Below, one piece after another: positions 51,847 through 61,166 of a stretch of DNA of 64,000 bases. Both the position numbers and the translations under genes were made by a program. Below the pieces are notes generated by a model. The model saw nothing but the letters and a program-made list of their open reading frames with translations, was not told the origin of the DNA and made no database searches. This stretch comes from JBOCEF01 sp047610385 (GTDB taxonomy: Bacteria; Pseudomonadota; Alphaproteobacteria; Rhodobacterales; Rhodobacteraceae): NCBI GenBank assembly GCA_047610385.1, contig JBLGAC010000015.1:1-64000 (forward strand), given 5' to 3'. The stretch's first letter is position 1. Every line of letters starts with the position of its first letter.

Positions 51847-52413
51847 ATGAGCGAAGACGAGATCGAGATCGACGTTGACGATCTGCAGCGCCGCATGGAC
51901 GGTGCCTATGCCAACCTGCGCACAGAATTTGCGTCCCTGCGCACGGGGCGGGCCTCGGCCTCTATGCTGGATCCGCTGTCGGTGGAGGCTTACGGATCGA
52001 TGACCCCGATCAACCAGCTGGGCACCGTCAACGTGCCTGAGCCGCGCATGCTGACCCTGAACATCTGGGACAAGACCATGGTGTCAAAGGTGGAAAAGGC
52101 GATCCGTATCTCTGGCCTCGGGATCAACCCGGTGGTGGATGGCACGATCATCCGCCTGCCGATCCCGGAGCTGAACGAGGAAAGGCGCCGCGAACTCGCC
52201 AAGGTTGCATCGAAATATGCCGAGGATGCAAAAGTGTCAGTGCGCAACGTGCGGCGCGACGGCATGGACATGATCAAAAAGGCAAAGAATGTGGGGATGT
52301 CCGAGGACGATCAGAAAATCTGGTCCGAAGAGGTGCAGACCATGACCGACGCCGCGATCAGGCGCCTCGATGCGGCGCTTGATACCAAGCAAGAAGAAAT
52401 CATGCAGGTCTGA
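51847..52413 (+). CDS. frr: ribosome recycling factor
   Basis: 188 residues. Three-helix bundle domain: FASLRTGRASASMLDPLSVE near 28-47 and RRELAKVASKYAEDAKVSVRNVRRD near the C-terminal half are invariant. With EF-G it splits post-termination ribosomes. GGGAGAAG precedes the ATG. Confidence 0.98.
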   Translation: MSEDEIEIDVDDLQRRMDGAYANLRTEFASLRTGRASASMLDPLSVEAYGSMTPINQLGTVNVPEPRMLTLNIWDKTMVSKVEKAIRISGLGINPVVDGTIIRLPIPELNEERRRELAKVASKYAEDAKVSVRNVRRDGMDMIKKAKNVGMSEDDQKIWSEEVQTMTDAAIRRLDAALDTKQEEIMQV

Positions 52414-52459
52414 AGACCGACATGTTTTCATGGCGCCGGGGCGCCTGGGGGAAACGGAA

Positions 52460-53194
52460 ATGTTGAAGCCGTCGACAGCGGGCGCAGGTGAAAACCTTCC
52501 CGCGCATGTCGCGATCATCATGGATGGCAACGGCCGCTGGGCGCAGCGCCGCGGCCTGCCGCGCCTTGCTGGCCACCGCAAAGGCGCGGAAATGGTGCGC
52601 GAGATCGTCGAGGCGGCGCCCGATGCCGGGGTGTCGTGCCTGACGCTTTACGCGTTTTCGACCGAAAACTGGCGCCGCGCGACCGAAGAGGTCTTGGGGC
52701 TGATGAGCCTGTTTCGCGTGTTCATCCGGCGCGAGGGCCGTGAACTGCAACGCCGCAACGTCTGTGTGCGCTTCATCGGCGACCGCGCCGCGCTGGACTG
52801 CGATTTGGCCGCGCTGATGACGCATCTTGAGGCGATGACCGAGGCCAACACTGGCCTGCGCCTGACGGTTGCCCTGAACTATGGCGGGCGCGGTGAGATC
52901 CTTGCCGCCGTGCGCCGTCTGGCCGCAGATGCCGCGGCGGGGCAGCGCGACCCGGCCACCATCGACGAAGAAACCTTTTCCGCGGCGCTGTGGACCGATG
53001 GGCTGCCTGACCCCGATCTGGTGATCCGCACGTCTGGCGAAATGCGGGTGTCAAACTTTCTCACCTGGCAGACTGCCTATTCGGAATTTGCGTTTGTGGA
53101 TGAATGCTGGCCCGATTTCACGCCCGAAGTGTTCGTGCGCACTCTCGGCATGTATGGCGCGAGGGAGCGCCGCTTTGGCGCCGTGGCCGGGTGA
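52460..53194 (+). CDS. uppS: undecaprenyl diphosphate synthase
   Basis: 244 residues from ATG at 52460 (GGGGGAAACGG upstream; an ATG 30 bp earlier is possible). cis-Prenyltransferase: IMDGNGRWAQRRGL near 20-33 (catalytic Asp), LYAFSTENWRR near 64-74, and RTSGEMRVSNFLTWQTAYSE near 196-215. Makes C55-PP, the lipid carrier for peptidoglycan and O-polysaccharides. Its stop overlaps the cdsA start (GTGA). Confidence 0.96.
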   Translation: MLKPSTAGAGENLPAHVAIIMDGNGRWAQRRGLPRLAGHRKGAEMVREIVEAAPDAGVSCLTLYAFSTENWRRATEEVLGLMSLFRVFIRREGRELQRRNVCVRFIGDRAALDCDLAALMTHLEAMTEANTGLRLTVALNYGGRGEILAAVRRLAADAAAGQRDPATIDEETFSAALWTDGLPDPDLVIRTSGEMRVSNFLTWQTAYSEFAFVDECWPDFTPEVFVRTLGMYGARERRFGAVAG

Positions 53195-54012
53195 GCGCGC
53201 CTGACGCCAAGCCAAACAAGATGGCCGATCTGCGGCTGCGCGCGATCTCTGGCCTTGTGCTGGCCTCGGTCAGTCTGGGCGCGCTTGCGCTTGGTGGCTG
53301 GGCGTTCACGGCGCTTCTGGCGCTGGCCGCGGCGGCCATGGCGTGGGAATTGCGGATGATGCGCGTCGGGCGCTTTGATCTGGCCGGCGCGCTGGCGGCG
53401 ATCGCGGCGGCGGGTGCCTGCATCGTCACCCAGCTGACCCTGATGCGGTATGGCATGGCTTGGATGCTGATCGCGCTGGCGCCGCTTGCGGTGCTGTGGA
53501 TGCGTGGGCGTGGTGGGCCGGTGACGCTGCTGGGCGCGGGCTATGCCGCCATCGCCTGCGCGGCATTCATCGGGCTGCGCAATGACCCCACCTATGGGTT
53601 TGAGGCCGCGTTATGGGTCATCCTGACTGTGATGGCGGCGGATATTGGCGGGTATTTCGGCGGTCGTCTGGTGGGGGGCGCAAAGCTGTGGCCAGCGGTC
53701 AGCCCGGGCAAGACCTGGTCGGGGCTGATCGCGGGCGTGCTGCTGGCCGCGGTGGTGGGCATCGTGTTTGCCGCAGTCACCACCGGCACGCTGGCGCATG
53801 AGGTCGCGATTGTCTCCGCGGTGATCGCGGTGGTCAGCGTTGGCGGCGATCTGGGCGAAAGCGCGCTGAAGCGGATGTGCGGGGTCAAGGACAGCTCCCG
53901 CCTCATCCCCGGCCATGGCGGCGTGCTGGACCGGATGGATGGGATGCTGGCGGCCGCGCTGGCAGCATCCTTGCTGACCTTTGCGCGCGGCCAGTCGATT
54001 TTCATCTGGTGA
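53191..54012 (+). CDS. cdsA: phosphatidate cytidylyltransferase
   Basis: 273 residues from GTG at 53191, within the uppS stop overlap. About eight membrane helices. The C-terminal CDP-DAG synthase signature GGDLGESALKRMCGVKDSS followed by LIPGHGGVLDRMD is intact. Converts phosphatidic acid and CTP to CDP-diacylglycerol, precursor of all phospholipids. Confidence 0.95.
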   Translation: MSAPDAKPNKMADLRLRAISGLVLASVSLGALALGGWAFTALLALAAAAMAWELRMMRVGRFDLAGALAAIAAAGACIVTQLTLMRYGMAWMLIALAPLAVLWMRGRGGPVTLLGAGYAAIACAAFIGLRNDPTYGFEAALWVILTVMAADIGGYFGGRLVGGAKLWPAVSPGKTWSGLIAGVLLAAVVGIVFAAVTTGTLAHEVAIVSAVIAVVSVGGDLGESALKRMCGVKDSSRLIPGHGGVLDRMDGMLAAALAASLLTFARGQSIFIW

Positions 54013-54025
54013 GCGGGAACAGAGC

Positions 54026-55198
54026 ATGACCGCGCGGCGGGTGACGATATTGGGCGCGACAGGGTCGATCGGGCAAAGCACGCTTGACGTGCTGCGCTGG
54101 GCTGGTGGGCGTGACGTGGCGCAGATCGTCGCCGTCACCGGCCATTCCAACATCGACGCGCTGGCCGCCTGCGCCCGTGAATTTGGCGCCCAAATCGCCG
54201 TGACCGCGGACCCGGCGCGATACCATGATCTGAAAGCCGCGCTGGCTGGCAGCGGCATCGAAGCCGCAGCAGGTCCCGATGCGGTGGCTGAGGCCGCGAC
54301 CCGCCCCACCGACTGGTGCATGGCAGCCATTGTCGGCGCTGCGGGGCTGGCACCCACGCTCGCCGCCGCGGCCCAAGGCGCGACGGTGGCGCTGGCGAAC
54401 AAGGAATGCCTGGTGGCCGCGGGCGATCTGTTCACCGCCGCCTGCGCCGCGGGGGGCGCGAAATTGCTGCCCGTGGACAGCGAGCATAACGCGATTTTTC
54501 AGGTGCTGGACCGCGCGGCCCCATCCGCGTTGGAACGCATTATCCTGACCGCGTCGGGCGGCCCGTTCCGCGACTGGGATCTGGCGCGCATGGCCCGCGC
54601 GACGGTGGCCGAGGCGGTGGCCCATCCAAATTGGGACATGGGGGCGAAAATCTCAATCGACAGCGCTTCCATGTTCAACAAAGCCCTTGAGATGATCGAG
54701 GCAAAGCACCTGTTCAATCTGCGCCCCGACCAGGTCGAGGTCATCGTGCACCCCCAGTCGATCATCCATTCCATGGTCGGGTATGTGGATGGCTCGGTGC
54801 TTGCGCAGCTTGGGGCGCCGGACATGCGCCACGCCATCGGCTATGCGTTCCACCACCCGCATCGCGCGCCGATGCCGGTGGAACGGCTTGATTTCGCGCG
54901 GCTTGCGCGGCTTGATTTCCGCGCACCTGATGAGGTCCGCTTTCCGGCGCTGCGTCTGGCACGCGAAGCGATGGCTGCGGGCGGGCTGGCGGGCGCGGTG
55001 CTGAACGGCGCGAAAGAAGCCGCGCTTGAGGCGTTCATCGCCGGACGCATCGGCTTTCTGCAAATGGCGGATGTGGTTGACGAAGTGTTGTCTGCCCTTG
55101 CACCGCATGGCCCCGCCGCCACATTGATGGATGTGACCGAGGCCGACGCCGCGGCCCGCCGCGCGGCGATCTCAGGCGTGCGTGCCCGCGCGGCCTGA
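54026..55198 (+). CDS. dxr: 1-deoxy-D-xylulose 5-phosphate reductoisomerase
   Basis: 390 residues. Second step of the MEP isoprenoid pathway. NADPH motif ILGATGSIGQSTLDVLR near 6-22; ANKECLVAAG near 125-134; the metal/substrate site DSEHNAIFQ near 150-158; TASGGPFRD near 180-188; HPNWDMGAKISIDSASMFNK near 204-223. ATG at 54026 follows the cdsA stop by 13 bp. Confidence 0.97.
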   Translation: MTARRVTILGATGSIGQSTLDVLRWAGGRDVAQIVAVTGHSNIDALAACAREFGAQIAVTADPARYHDLKAALAGSGIEAAAGPDAVAEAATRPTDWCMAAIVGAAGLAPTLAAAAQGATVALANKECLVAAGDLFTAACAAGGAKLLPVDSEHNAIFQVLDRAAPSALERIILTASGGPFRDWDLARMARATVAEAVAHPNWDMGAKISIDSASMFNKALEMIEAKHLFNLRPDQVEVIVHPQSIIHSMVGYVDGSVLAQLGAPDMRHAIGYAFHHPHRAPMPVERLDFARLARLDFRAPDEVRFPALRLAREAMAAGGLAGAVLNGAKEAALEAFIAGRIGFLQMADVVDEVLSALAPHGPAATLMDVTEADAAARRAAISGVRARAA

Positions 55199-55221
55199 AA
55201 CCGCCGTGCCCAAACGCGCTG

Positions 55222-55266
55222 AGCCTAAAATAGCCCAGCCTGAAATAGCCCAGCCTGAAATAGACA
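55222..55266. repeat. 15-bp tandem repeat, 3 copies, between dxr and rseP
   Basis: Three near-identical copies of AGCCTGAAATAGCCC start 24 bp after the dxr stop and run to 22 bp before the rseP ATG. AT-richer than its surroundings. Confidence 0.92.
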
Positions 55267-55287
55267 GAACACGAAGGACGACGCTTG

Positions 55288-56625
55288 ATGGAACTTCTCA
55301 ACGCGATCCCGGTGATCGGGCCGATCCTTGGCTCTGTGCTGCCGTTTCTGCTGGTGCTTGGCGTCGTCGTGTTCGTGCATGAATACGGCCATTACATCGT
55401 CGGGCGCTGGTGCGGGATCCATGCGGAGACGTTCTCGATCGGCTTTGGCAAGGAACTGTTCGCTTGGGTCGACAAGCGCGGCACCCGCTGGCGGCTCGCG
55501 GCGCTGCCGCTGGGGGGCTATGTCAAATTCCTTGGGGATGCGGATGCGTCGTCCTCGGGCGTTGACGAAGACAAGATGGCGCATCTGAGCGCGGCGCAGC
55601 GGGTTCATTCGTTTCCGGGCGCGGCGCTGTGGCGGCGTGCGGCGACGGTCTCGGCCGGGCCGGCGGCCAATTTCCTGCTGTCGATCATGATCTTCGGCGC
55701 CTCGGCGCTGTGGTTTGGCCTGCCGGACGAACGCCCGATTGTCGGCGAAGTGACTGAGCAGGGCACCGGGTTCACCGACCTGCGTCCGGGCGATCTGGTG
55801 CTGGCTGTCGATGGCACGCCGGTCGCTGATTTCAGCGCCTTTGTTGAGGCCGCGACACTCGGCGGTGTGCCCAGCCACATCCTGACCGTGGACCGGGGCG
55901 GAGAGACGATCAGCGTCGAAAGCGCGCCGCTGATCCCCCCCGTTGCCACCTATGTGATGAAAGGCGCGCCCGCCGATGTCGCGGGCATGCAGCCCGGCGA
56001 TCTGATGATCGCGGTGAACGGCGCGCCGGTCACGTCGTTCTCAGACGTGCAGACGGCGATCAAGGCGGCGGGCGAGGCATCGGTGGAGGTCACCGTGCGC
56101 CGCGCCGAGCAGGACGTTGCGCTGATGATCACGCCAAAGATCAATCCGATTCCTCAGCCTGACGGGTCGGTGGAAATGCGGCCGTTGATCGGCGTGTCTG
56201 GATCGCCGCTGGTGCGCGCCGCGCTTTATACGCCGAACCCGCTTGAAGCGATCGGTTTTGGCGCTGCGCGGACCTGGGGCGTGGTGGCGAACACGTTCAG
56301 CTATCTCGACAAAATCATTGGCGGTGAGGCCGACGCCTCGGGCCTTGGCGGGCCGGTGAAAATTGCGTCAATGTCCGGCGAGGCGGCGGAAAACGGCATT
56401 GGCGCGCTGATCGGCATGATTGCGCTGATCTCCACGTCGATCGGGCTGATCAACCTCTTTCCGATTCCGGTCCTCGACGGCGGGCATCTGGTCTTCTATG
56501 CAATAGAAGCCGTGCGTGGTAAGCCGCTCTCAAGCCGAGTGGCGGAAGCCGCGACGGGCGTTGGACTGGCCATGGTGATTGCGTTGATGGTGTTCGTCAC
56601 CTGGAACGACATCTCAGGGCTTTGA
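55288..56625 (+). CDS. rseP: site-2 metalloprotease RseP
   Basis: 445 residues from ATG at 55288 (GAAGG upstream). Zinc site VVFVHEYGHYIVGRWCG near 31-47 (HExxH) and the second motif NLFPIPVLDGGHL near the end (Asp ligand). Two PDZ domains in the periplasmic part (about 125-210 and 220-300). Cleaves membrane-spanning anti-sigma factors and leftover signal peptides. Standard position before bamA. Confidence 0.96.
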   Translation: MELLNAIPVIGPILGSVLPFLLVLGVVVFVHEYGHYIVGRWCGIHAETFSIGFGKELFAWVDKRGTRWRLAALPLGGYVKFLGDADASSSGVDEDKMAHLSAAQRVHSFPGAALWRRAATVSAGPAANFLLSIMIFGASALWFGLPDERPIVGEVTEQGTGFTDLRPGDLVLAVDGTPVADFSAFVEAATLGGVPSHILTVDRGGETISVESAPLIPPVATYVMKGAPADVAGMQPGDLMIAVNGAPVTSFSDVQTAIKAAGEASVEVTVRRAEQDVALMITPKINPIPQPDGSVEMRPLIGVSGSPLVRAALYTPNPLEAIGFGAARTWGVVANTFSYLDKIIGGEADASGLGGPVKIASMSGEAAENGIGALIGMIALISTSIGLINLFPIPVLDGGHLVFYAIEAVRGKPLSSRVAEAATGVGLAMVIALMVFVTWNDISGL

Positions 56626-56703
56626 CGCGCCGGGCAGATAGAAACGTTTGCAATAAAGTCGGTTGCCCCTGAATTGGCGACCGGGATCTTTCGGAGGATA
56701 CCG

Positions 56704-59136
56704 ATGACGGGCAGTCAGGATCGCGGCGCGCCGCTTTTGCGTGGGGCCGTGTCGCCCGCAGCCGACGGTCGCGCCGGTCTGGTGGGCCGCGCATCACGGC
56801 TGGTCATGGCGCTGGCGCTGAGCGCGGCGCTGGGCGGCGCATTGGCGCCCGCGCCCGCAGCCGCGCAGGACGAACCGATCGTCGCGCGGGTGGACCGGAT
56901 CCTGGTCGAAGGTGCGCGCCGCGTCGATGCGGACACCGTCAAGGCCTACATGACCGTGCAGGAAGGTGGCCCCGCCACCCCCGCGCAGATCAATGAAAGC
57001 CTGCGCCGCCTGTTCGAAACCGGCTTGTTTGAGGATGTCTCGATCTCGCCTCTTGCCGACGGGCTGCTGGTGCAGGTGGTCGAGGCCGCCTACATCAACC
57101 GCGTGGTCTTTGAGGGCAATGATGCCATCGACAGCGAGGAATTGCTGGGCATCGTCCAGTCCGCGCCGCGCAATGCGTTTTCCCGTGCGGCTGCCGACAA
57201 GGACGCGCAGGCGATCCTTGATCTGTACCGGCGCACTGGCCGCTATGGCGCGAGCGTTGAGCCGCAGGTCATCCGGCGTGAAAACAACCGTGTCGATGTG
57301 GTGTTCGAAATCCAAGAAGGCGGGCGCACTGGCGTGCGCGACATCAGCTTTGTCGGCAACAACCGGTTTTCAGACCGCAGCCTGCGCAGTGTGATCAACA
57401 CGCGGGAATCGGGCCTTCTGGGGTGGCTTTTCACCTCTGACACCTATGATCCCGACAAGTTGGAATTTGATAAGGAACTGCTGCGCCGATATTACCTTGA
57501 AAACGGCCATGCCGATTTTCTGGTGCTGTCTGCGACGGCGGAACTGACCCCTGACCGCGAAGATTTCGTCATCAGCTTCACGGTGGATGAAGGCGAGCGC
57601 TACACTTTTGGGGCGCTGAGCGTGGACACCCCGCTTACCGATCTTGATCTTGATGTGCTGCAGGCGCAGATGCAGATGCAGCCCGGCGACGAATACGACG
57701 CCGGTCTTGTCGACAAGACGATCGAAAAGCTGGTTTTTGAGGCGGGCCGCGCCGGTTACGCCTTCATCGACGTGCGCCCCGAGGCGCGCAAAAACGTTGA
57801 AGAAAAGACCGTTGATCTGCTGTTCCGCATGGCCGAAGGGCCGCGCGTTTACGTGGAACGCATTGACATCGAAGGAAACTCCCGCACCCAGGACCGCGTG
57901 CTGCGCCGCCAGTTCACCATTGCTGAAGGCGACGCCTATGACGTGAACGCGGTGCAGGCCGCGCGCGGGCGCCTGCGCAACCTCGGCTTCTTCAGCGATG
58001 TGGCCCTGTCCACCGAACGCGGCTCTGCCGACGACCGCGCGGTGGTGAAGGTGAAGGTTGAGGAACAGCTGACCGGCTCGATCAGCTTCGGTGTCGGGTA
58101 TTCGTCCTCGGACGGCCCGATCGGCGATATCACAATCTCGGAGCGTAACTTCCTCGGTCGTGGGCAATTTGTGTCGGCGCGGGTGAACATTTCTGGGGAT
58201 GAGCAGGCGCTCAGCTTCGGTTTTCAGGAACCCGCTCTGCTCGACCGTGATCTGGCCGCCGGATTTGCGATCGACTACACCAAGATCGACCGCACCGACG
58301 AAGCATCGTTCCAGGAAACCAACATTGGCATCCGGCCCTATGTTGAATTCCCGCTGTCGGAAAAGCAGCGGCTGCGCGCGCGCTATCGGCTGTCCTCAGA
58401 CGAAATCCGCGATGTGGCCTTTCATGCCTCGCCAGCGATCCTTGCGGATGAGGGGAACCTGATCACCTCAGCCGTTGGCGCGACCTGGACCTATGACGAA
58501 CGCAACGACCCGGTGGAGCCGACGGAGGGCTACCTGTTCACCGTGAACCAGGATGTGGCCGGGCTGGGGGGCGACGCGCTTTATTCTCGCACCGTCGCCA
58601 AGGCCAAGGGCTGGACCAGCTTTTACGATGATGAGGTGGTCGCGAGCCTTGAGCTGGAGGCAGGCGGCATCATCGGCTTCGGCGATGATCTGCGCATCAC
58701 CGACCGGTTCTTCCTTGGGGGCGACCGCTTCCGCGGCTTTGACAGTGGCGGCATCGGCCCGCGCGACGTGTCGACCTATTCCGACGGCACCACCGTGATC
58801 GGGCGCGACGACTCGTTGGGGGGCAAGTATTTTGCCGTCATGCGCACCAACGTGACCTTCCCCTTGGGCCTGCCTGAAGAACTGGGGATCTATGGCGGTC
58901 TGTTTGCCGATGCGGGCACGGTCTGGGGGCTCGACAGCACCAGCTTCACCGATCCCAACACTGTCGGCGGCACGGCGACCATTGATGACGGGATCCATCT
59001 GCGCGCCTCGGTCGGCGCGTCGCTGTTTATTGATAGCCCGTTCGGACCGCTCCGGTTCAACTTTGCCTATCCGGTGGTGTCGGAGGATTACGACAGCAAG
59101 GAATACTTCCGCTTCACCGCCGGCACGCGGTTCTGA
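56704..59136 (+). CDS. bamA: outer-membrane protein assembly factor BamA
   Basis: 810 residues from ATG at 56704 with GGAGG 7 nt upstream. A signal peptide is followed by five POTRA repeats (about 55-400), then the 16-strand barrel with the conserved VRGF-like segment FRGFDSGGIGPRD, and the C-terminal Phe. Core of the BAM complex that folds and inserts outer-membrane proteins. Between rseP and skp, as in most proteobacteria. Confidence 0.97.
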   Translation: MTGSQDRGAPLLRGAVSPAADGRAGLVGRASRLVMALALSAALGGALAPAPAAAQDEPIVARVDRILVEGARRVDADTVKAYMTVQEGGPATPAQINESLRRLFETGLFEDVSISPLADGLLVQVVEAAYINRVVFEGNDAIDSEELLGIVQSAPRNAFSRAAADKDAQAILDLYRRTGRYGASVEPQVIRRENNRVDVVFEIQEGGRTGVRDISFVGNNRFSDRSLRSVINTRESGLLGWLFTSDTYDPDKLEFDKELLRRYYLENGHADFLVLSATAELTPDREDFVISFTVDEGERYTFGALSVDTPLTDLDLDVLQAQMQMQPGDEYDAGLVDKTIEKLVFEAGRAGYAFIDVRPEARKNVEEKTVDLLFRMAEGPRVYVERIDIEGNSRTQDRVLRRQFTIAEGDAYDVNAVQAARGRLRNLGFFSDVALSTERGSADDRAVVKVKVEEQLTGSISFGVGYSSSDGPIGDITISERNFLGRGQFVSARVNISGDEQALSFGFQEPALLDRDLAAGFAIDYTKIDRTDEASFQETNIGIRPYVEFPLSEKQRLRARYRLSSDEIRDVAFHASPAILADEGNLITSAVGATWTYDERNDPVEPTEGYLFTVNQDVAGLGGDALYSRTVAKAKGWTSFYDDEVVASLELEAGGIIGFGDDLRITDRFFLGGDRFRGFDSGGIGPRDVSTYSDGTTVIGRDDSLGGKYFAVMRTNVTFPLGLPEELGIYGGLFADAGTVWGLDSTSFTDPNTVGGTATIDDGIHLRASVGASLFIDSPFGPLRFNFAYPVVSEDYDSKEYFRFTAGTRF

Positions 59137-59149
59137 TCGCTTGGCGCAT

Positions 59150-59719
59150 GTGGGGCTGACCCGAAGAACACTGCTGCACATGGCGGGCGCGGCGGGGGCC
59201 ATGGCCCTCGCCGCGCCTTTGCATGCCGCCGAGGCGCCCCCATCAATCCTGGTGGTGGACCGGGCAAAGGTTCTGGACGGCACCGATGCCGCCGGGCTGC
59301 TGATCGCCACCGAAACCGCGCTGCGCGAGGCGGTGCAGGCGCGGCTGGAGCGGGTGAAATCAGAGCTGGAGGCCGAGGAGCGCACCTTGACAGAGGCCCG
59401 CGCGAACATGCCAGCCGAAGAATTCGCCCGCCGCAGCGGTGCCTTTGACCGCTGGGTGCGCGCGGAGCGGCGCGAGGCGCAGGAACGTGGCGCCCGGTTG
59501 CTGCAGTTCTTGGAAGAATCGCGCGGGGCGCTGCTTGTGCGCCTGCCGCAGGTGCTCGAAGAACTGCGCATCGCGCGCGGGGCTGCTCTGATCATCGACG
59601 CCGCGGCCGCCGCGGCCTACGATGCCGATCTGGACGCGACCGCCGACGCGGTGGCGCTGTTCAACGAACGGGTTGGCGACATTTCGTTCGAAGCGCCGCC
59701 ATTTCTTCTGGAACGGTGA
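59150..59719 (+). CDS. OmpH/Skp family periplasmic chaperone
   Basis: About 189 residues, start GTG at 59150 (a TTG at 59141 in the same frame is an alternative; neither has a Shine-Dalgarno, so re-initiation after bamA, which ends 13 bp upstream, is likely). N-terminus LTRRTLLHMAGAAGAMALAAP resembles a Tat signal. The middle is a long charged coiled coil (about 70-150), the Skp tentacle. Holds unfolded outer-membrane proteins before BAM insertion. Confidence 0.83.
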   Translation: MGLTRRTLLHMAGAAGAMALAAPLHAAEAPPSILVVDRAKVLDGTDAAGLLIATETALREAVQARLERVKSELEAEERTLTEARANMPAEEFARRSGAFDRWVRAERREAQERGARLLQFLEESRGALLVRLPQVLEELRIARGAALIIDAAAAAAYDADLDATADAVALFNERVGDISFEAPPFLLER

Positions 59720-59815
59720 CCGCTGCGTGGCCACGCGGCGGGAAAATGCCCATCACCGCTTGACCTGCGCGGCTGGCCCCTGCATCACCTGATAAGCTGC
59801 CGACAAGGGATTTTC

Positions 59816-60337
59816 ATGATGACCGACCAGACTGCCGGAGGGAGCGACGCTGCTGAGGACGCAGTGGGGCGCGCGGACATCGCACGGATCATGAACATGA
59901 TCCCACATCGGTATCCGTTTCTTTTTGTGGATTCGGTCGAAGACATCCGCCGCAACAAAAGCGCGGTGGGTATCAAGAACGTCACCATCAACGAACCGTT
60001 CTTCCAGGGCCATTTCCCGGGCGCGCCGATCATGCCCGGCGTGCTGATTGTCGAAGCGCTGGCCCAGACCGCCGCAGTGCTGGTGGTCGACACGCTGAAC
60101 AAGGAAGGCGAAGATCTGCTGGTCTATTTCATGACCGTGGACAAATGCCGCTTTCGCATCCGCGTGGTGCCCGGCGACCGGTTGGAGCTGCATGTCCGCG
60201 TGATCCGTGGGCGCGGCCGCGTCTGGAAATTCTGGGGCGAGGGACGCGTGAACGGCCAAGTGGCCGCGGAATGCGAATTCTCCGCCATGATCGTGTCGCC
60301 CGACGACCGCGTGCGCCAGCCCGCCGCCCGCGGCTGA
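59816..60337 (+). CDS. fabZ: 3-hydroxyacyl-[ACP] dehydratase FabZ
   Basis: 173 residues, longer at both ends than the common 145-150. PHRYPFLFVD near 30-39, catalytic QGHFPGAPIMPGVLIVEALAQ (split here: QGHFPGAPIMPG, VEALAQ) with His and Glu. Dehydrates beta-hydroxyacyl-ACP in fatty-acid elongation and determines supply for lipid A. AAGGGA precedes the ATG. lpxD, which sits just before fabZ in enterobacteria, is absent. Confidence 0.96.
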   Translation: MMTDQTAGGSDAAEDAVGRADIARIMNMIPHRYPFLFVDSVEDIRRNKSAVGIKNVTINEPFFQGHFPGAPIMPGVLIVEALAQTAAVLVVDTLNKEGEDLLVYFMTVDKCRFRIRVVPGDRLELHVRVIRGRGRVWKFWGEGRVNGQVAAECEFSAMIVSPDDRVRQPAARG

Positions 60338-60353
60338 GAAATCCGAGGCCCCA

Positions 60354-61163
60354 ATGACCATCGATCCCACCGCGACGATCCATCCGTCCTCGATCGTTGA
60401 GACCGGCGCGCGCATCGGCGCAGGCGTCCATATTGGCCCGTTCTGCACCGTGTCAGCAGGCGCTGTGCTGTCCGATGGTGTTGATCTGAAATCCCATATC
60501 GTCGTGGCAGGCGATACCTTTGTCGGCGCGCGCACCCGCATCTGGCCCTTTGCCAGCATCGGGCACCAGCCACAGGACCTGAAATACGCAGGCGAACCCA
60601 CCCGCCTTGAAATCGGCACCGATTGCATGATCCGCGAAGGCGTGACCATGAACCCCGGCACCGTGCAGGGCGGCGGGCTGACCCGGGTGGGCAATGGCTG
60701 TCTGTTCATGGTGTCGTCCCATGTCGGGCATGACTGCATGATCGGCAACGCTGTGGTCGTGGCCAACAATGTGGCGTTGGCCGGGCATGTGCAGGTCGGC
60801 GATCAGGTGATCATCGGCGGCAACGCGGCGGTGCACCAATTCTGCCGCATCGGCCGCGGTGCCATGATCGGCGGGCTGACCGGGGTTGAACGCGACGTGA
60901 TCCCTTATGGGTCGGTCGTCGGGGACCGCGCGCATCTGGCGGGGCTGAACCTTGTTGGCCTCAAACGCCGCAAGTCGCCGCGCGATGATATCCACGCACT
61001 GCGCGCCGCGTGGAAGCAAATCTTTGATGGCCCCGGCACGCTGGTTGAAAACGCGCGTGCGGCGCTGGCCGCCCATGAAGGCTCCGCGCTGGTGGCTGAG
61101 GTGGTCGGGTTCATTCTGTCCGATAGCGCCCGGTCCTTCGTGACCCCAAAGCGCGAGGGCTGA
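60354..61163 (+). CDS. lpxA: UDP-N-acetylglucosamine acyltransferase
   Basis: 269 residues. Left-handed parallel beta-helix of hexapeptide repeats (from IDPTATIHPSSIVETGARIG) plus C-terminal helical domain. IGHQPQDLKYAGEP near 65-78, a conserved H (HVGHDCMIGN near 122-131) as catalytic base, and GGNAAVHQFCRIG near 156-168. First committed step of lipid A synthesis. Confidence 0.97.
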   Translation: MTIDPTATIHPSSIVETGARIGAGVHIGPFCTVSAGAVLSDGVDLKSHIVVAGDTFVGARTRIWPFASIGHQPQDLKYAGEPTRLEIGTDCMIREGVTMNPGTVQGGGLTRVGNGCLFMVSSHVGHDCMIGNAVVVANNVALAGHVQVGDQVIIGGNAAVHQFCRIGRGAMIGGLTGVERDVIPYGSVVGDRAHLAGLNLVGLKRRKSPRDDIHALRAAWKQIFDGPGTLVENARAALAAHEGSALVAEVVGFILSDSARSFVTPKREG

Positions 61164-61166
61164 GCC

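Noticed and set aside
55222..55266. Direct repeats between dxr and rseP as a CRISPR array or attachment site
   Set aside because: Units are 15 bp and contiguous with no spacers; no cas genes or integrase in the window.
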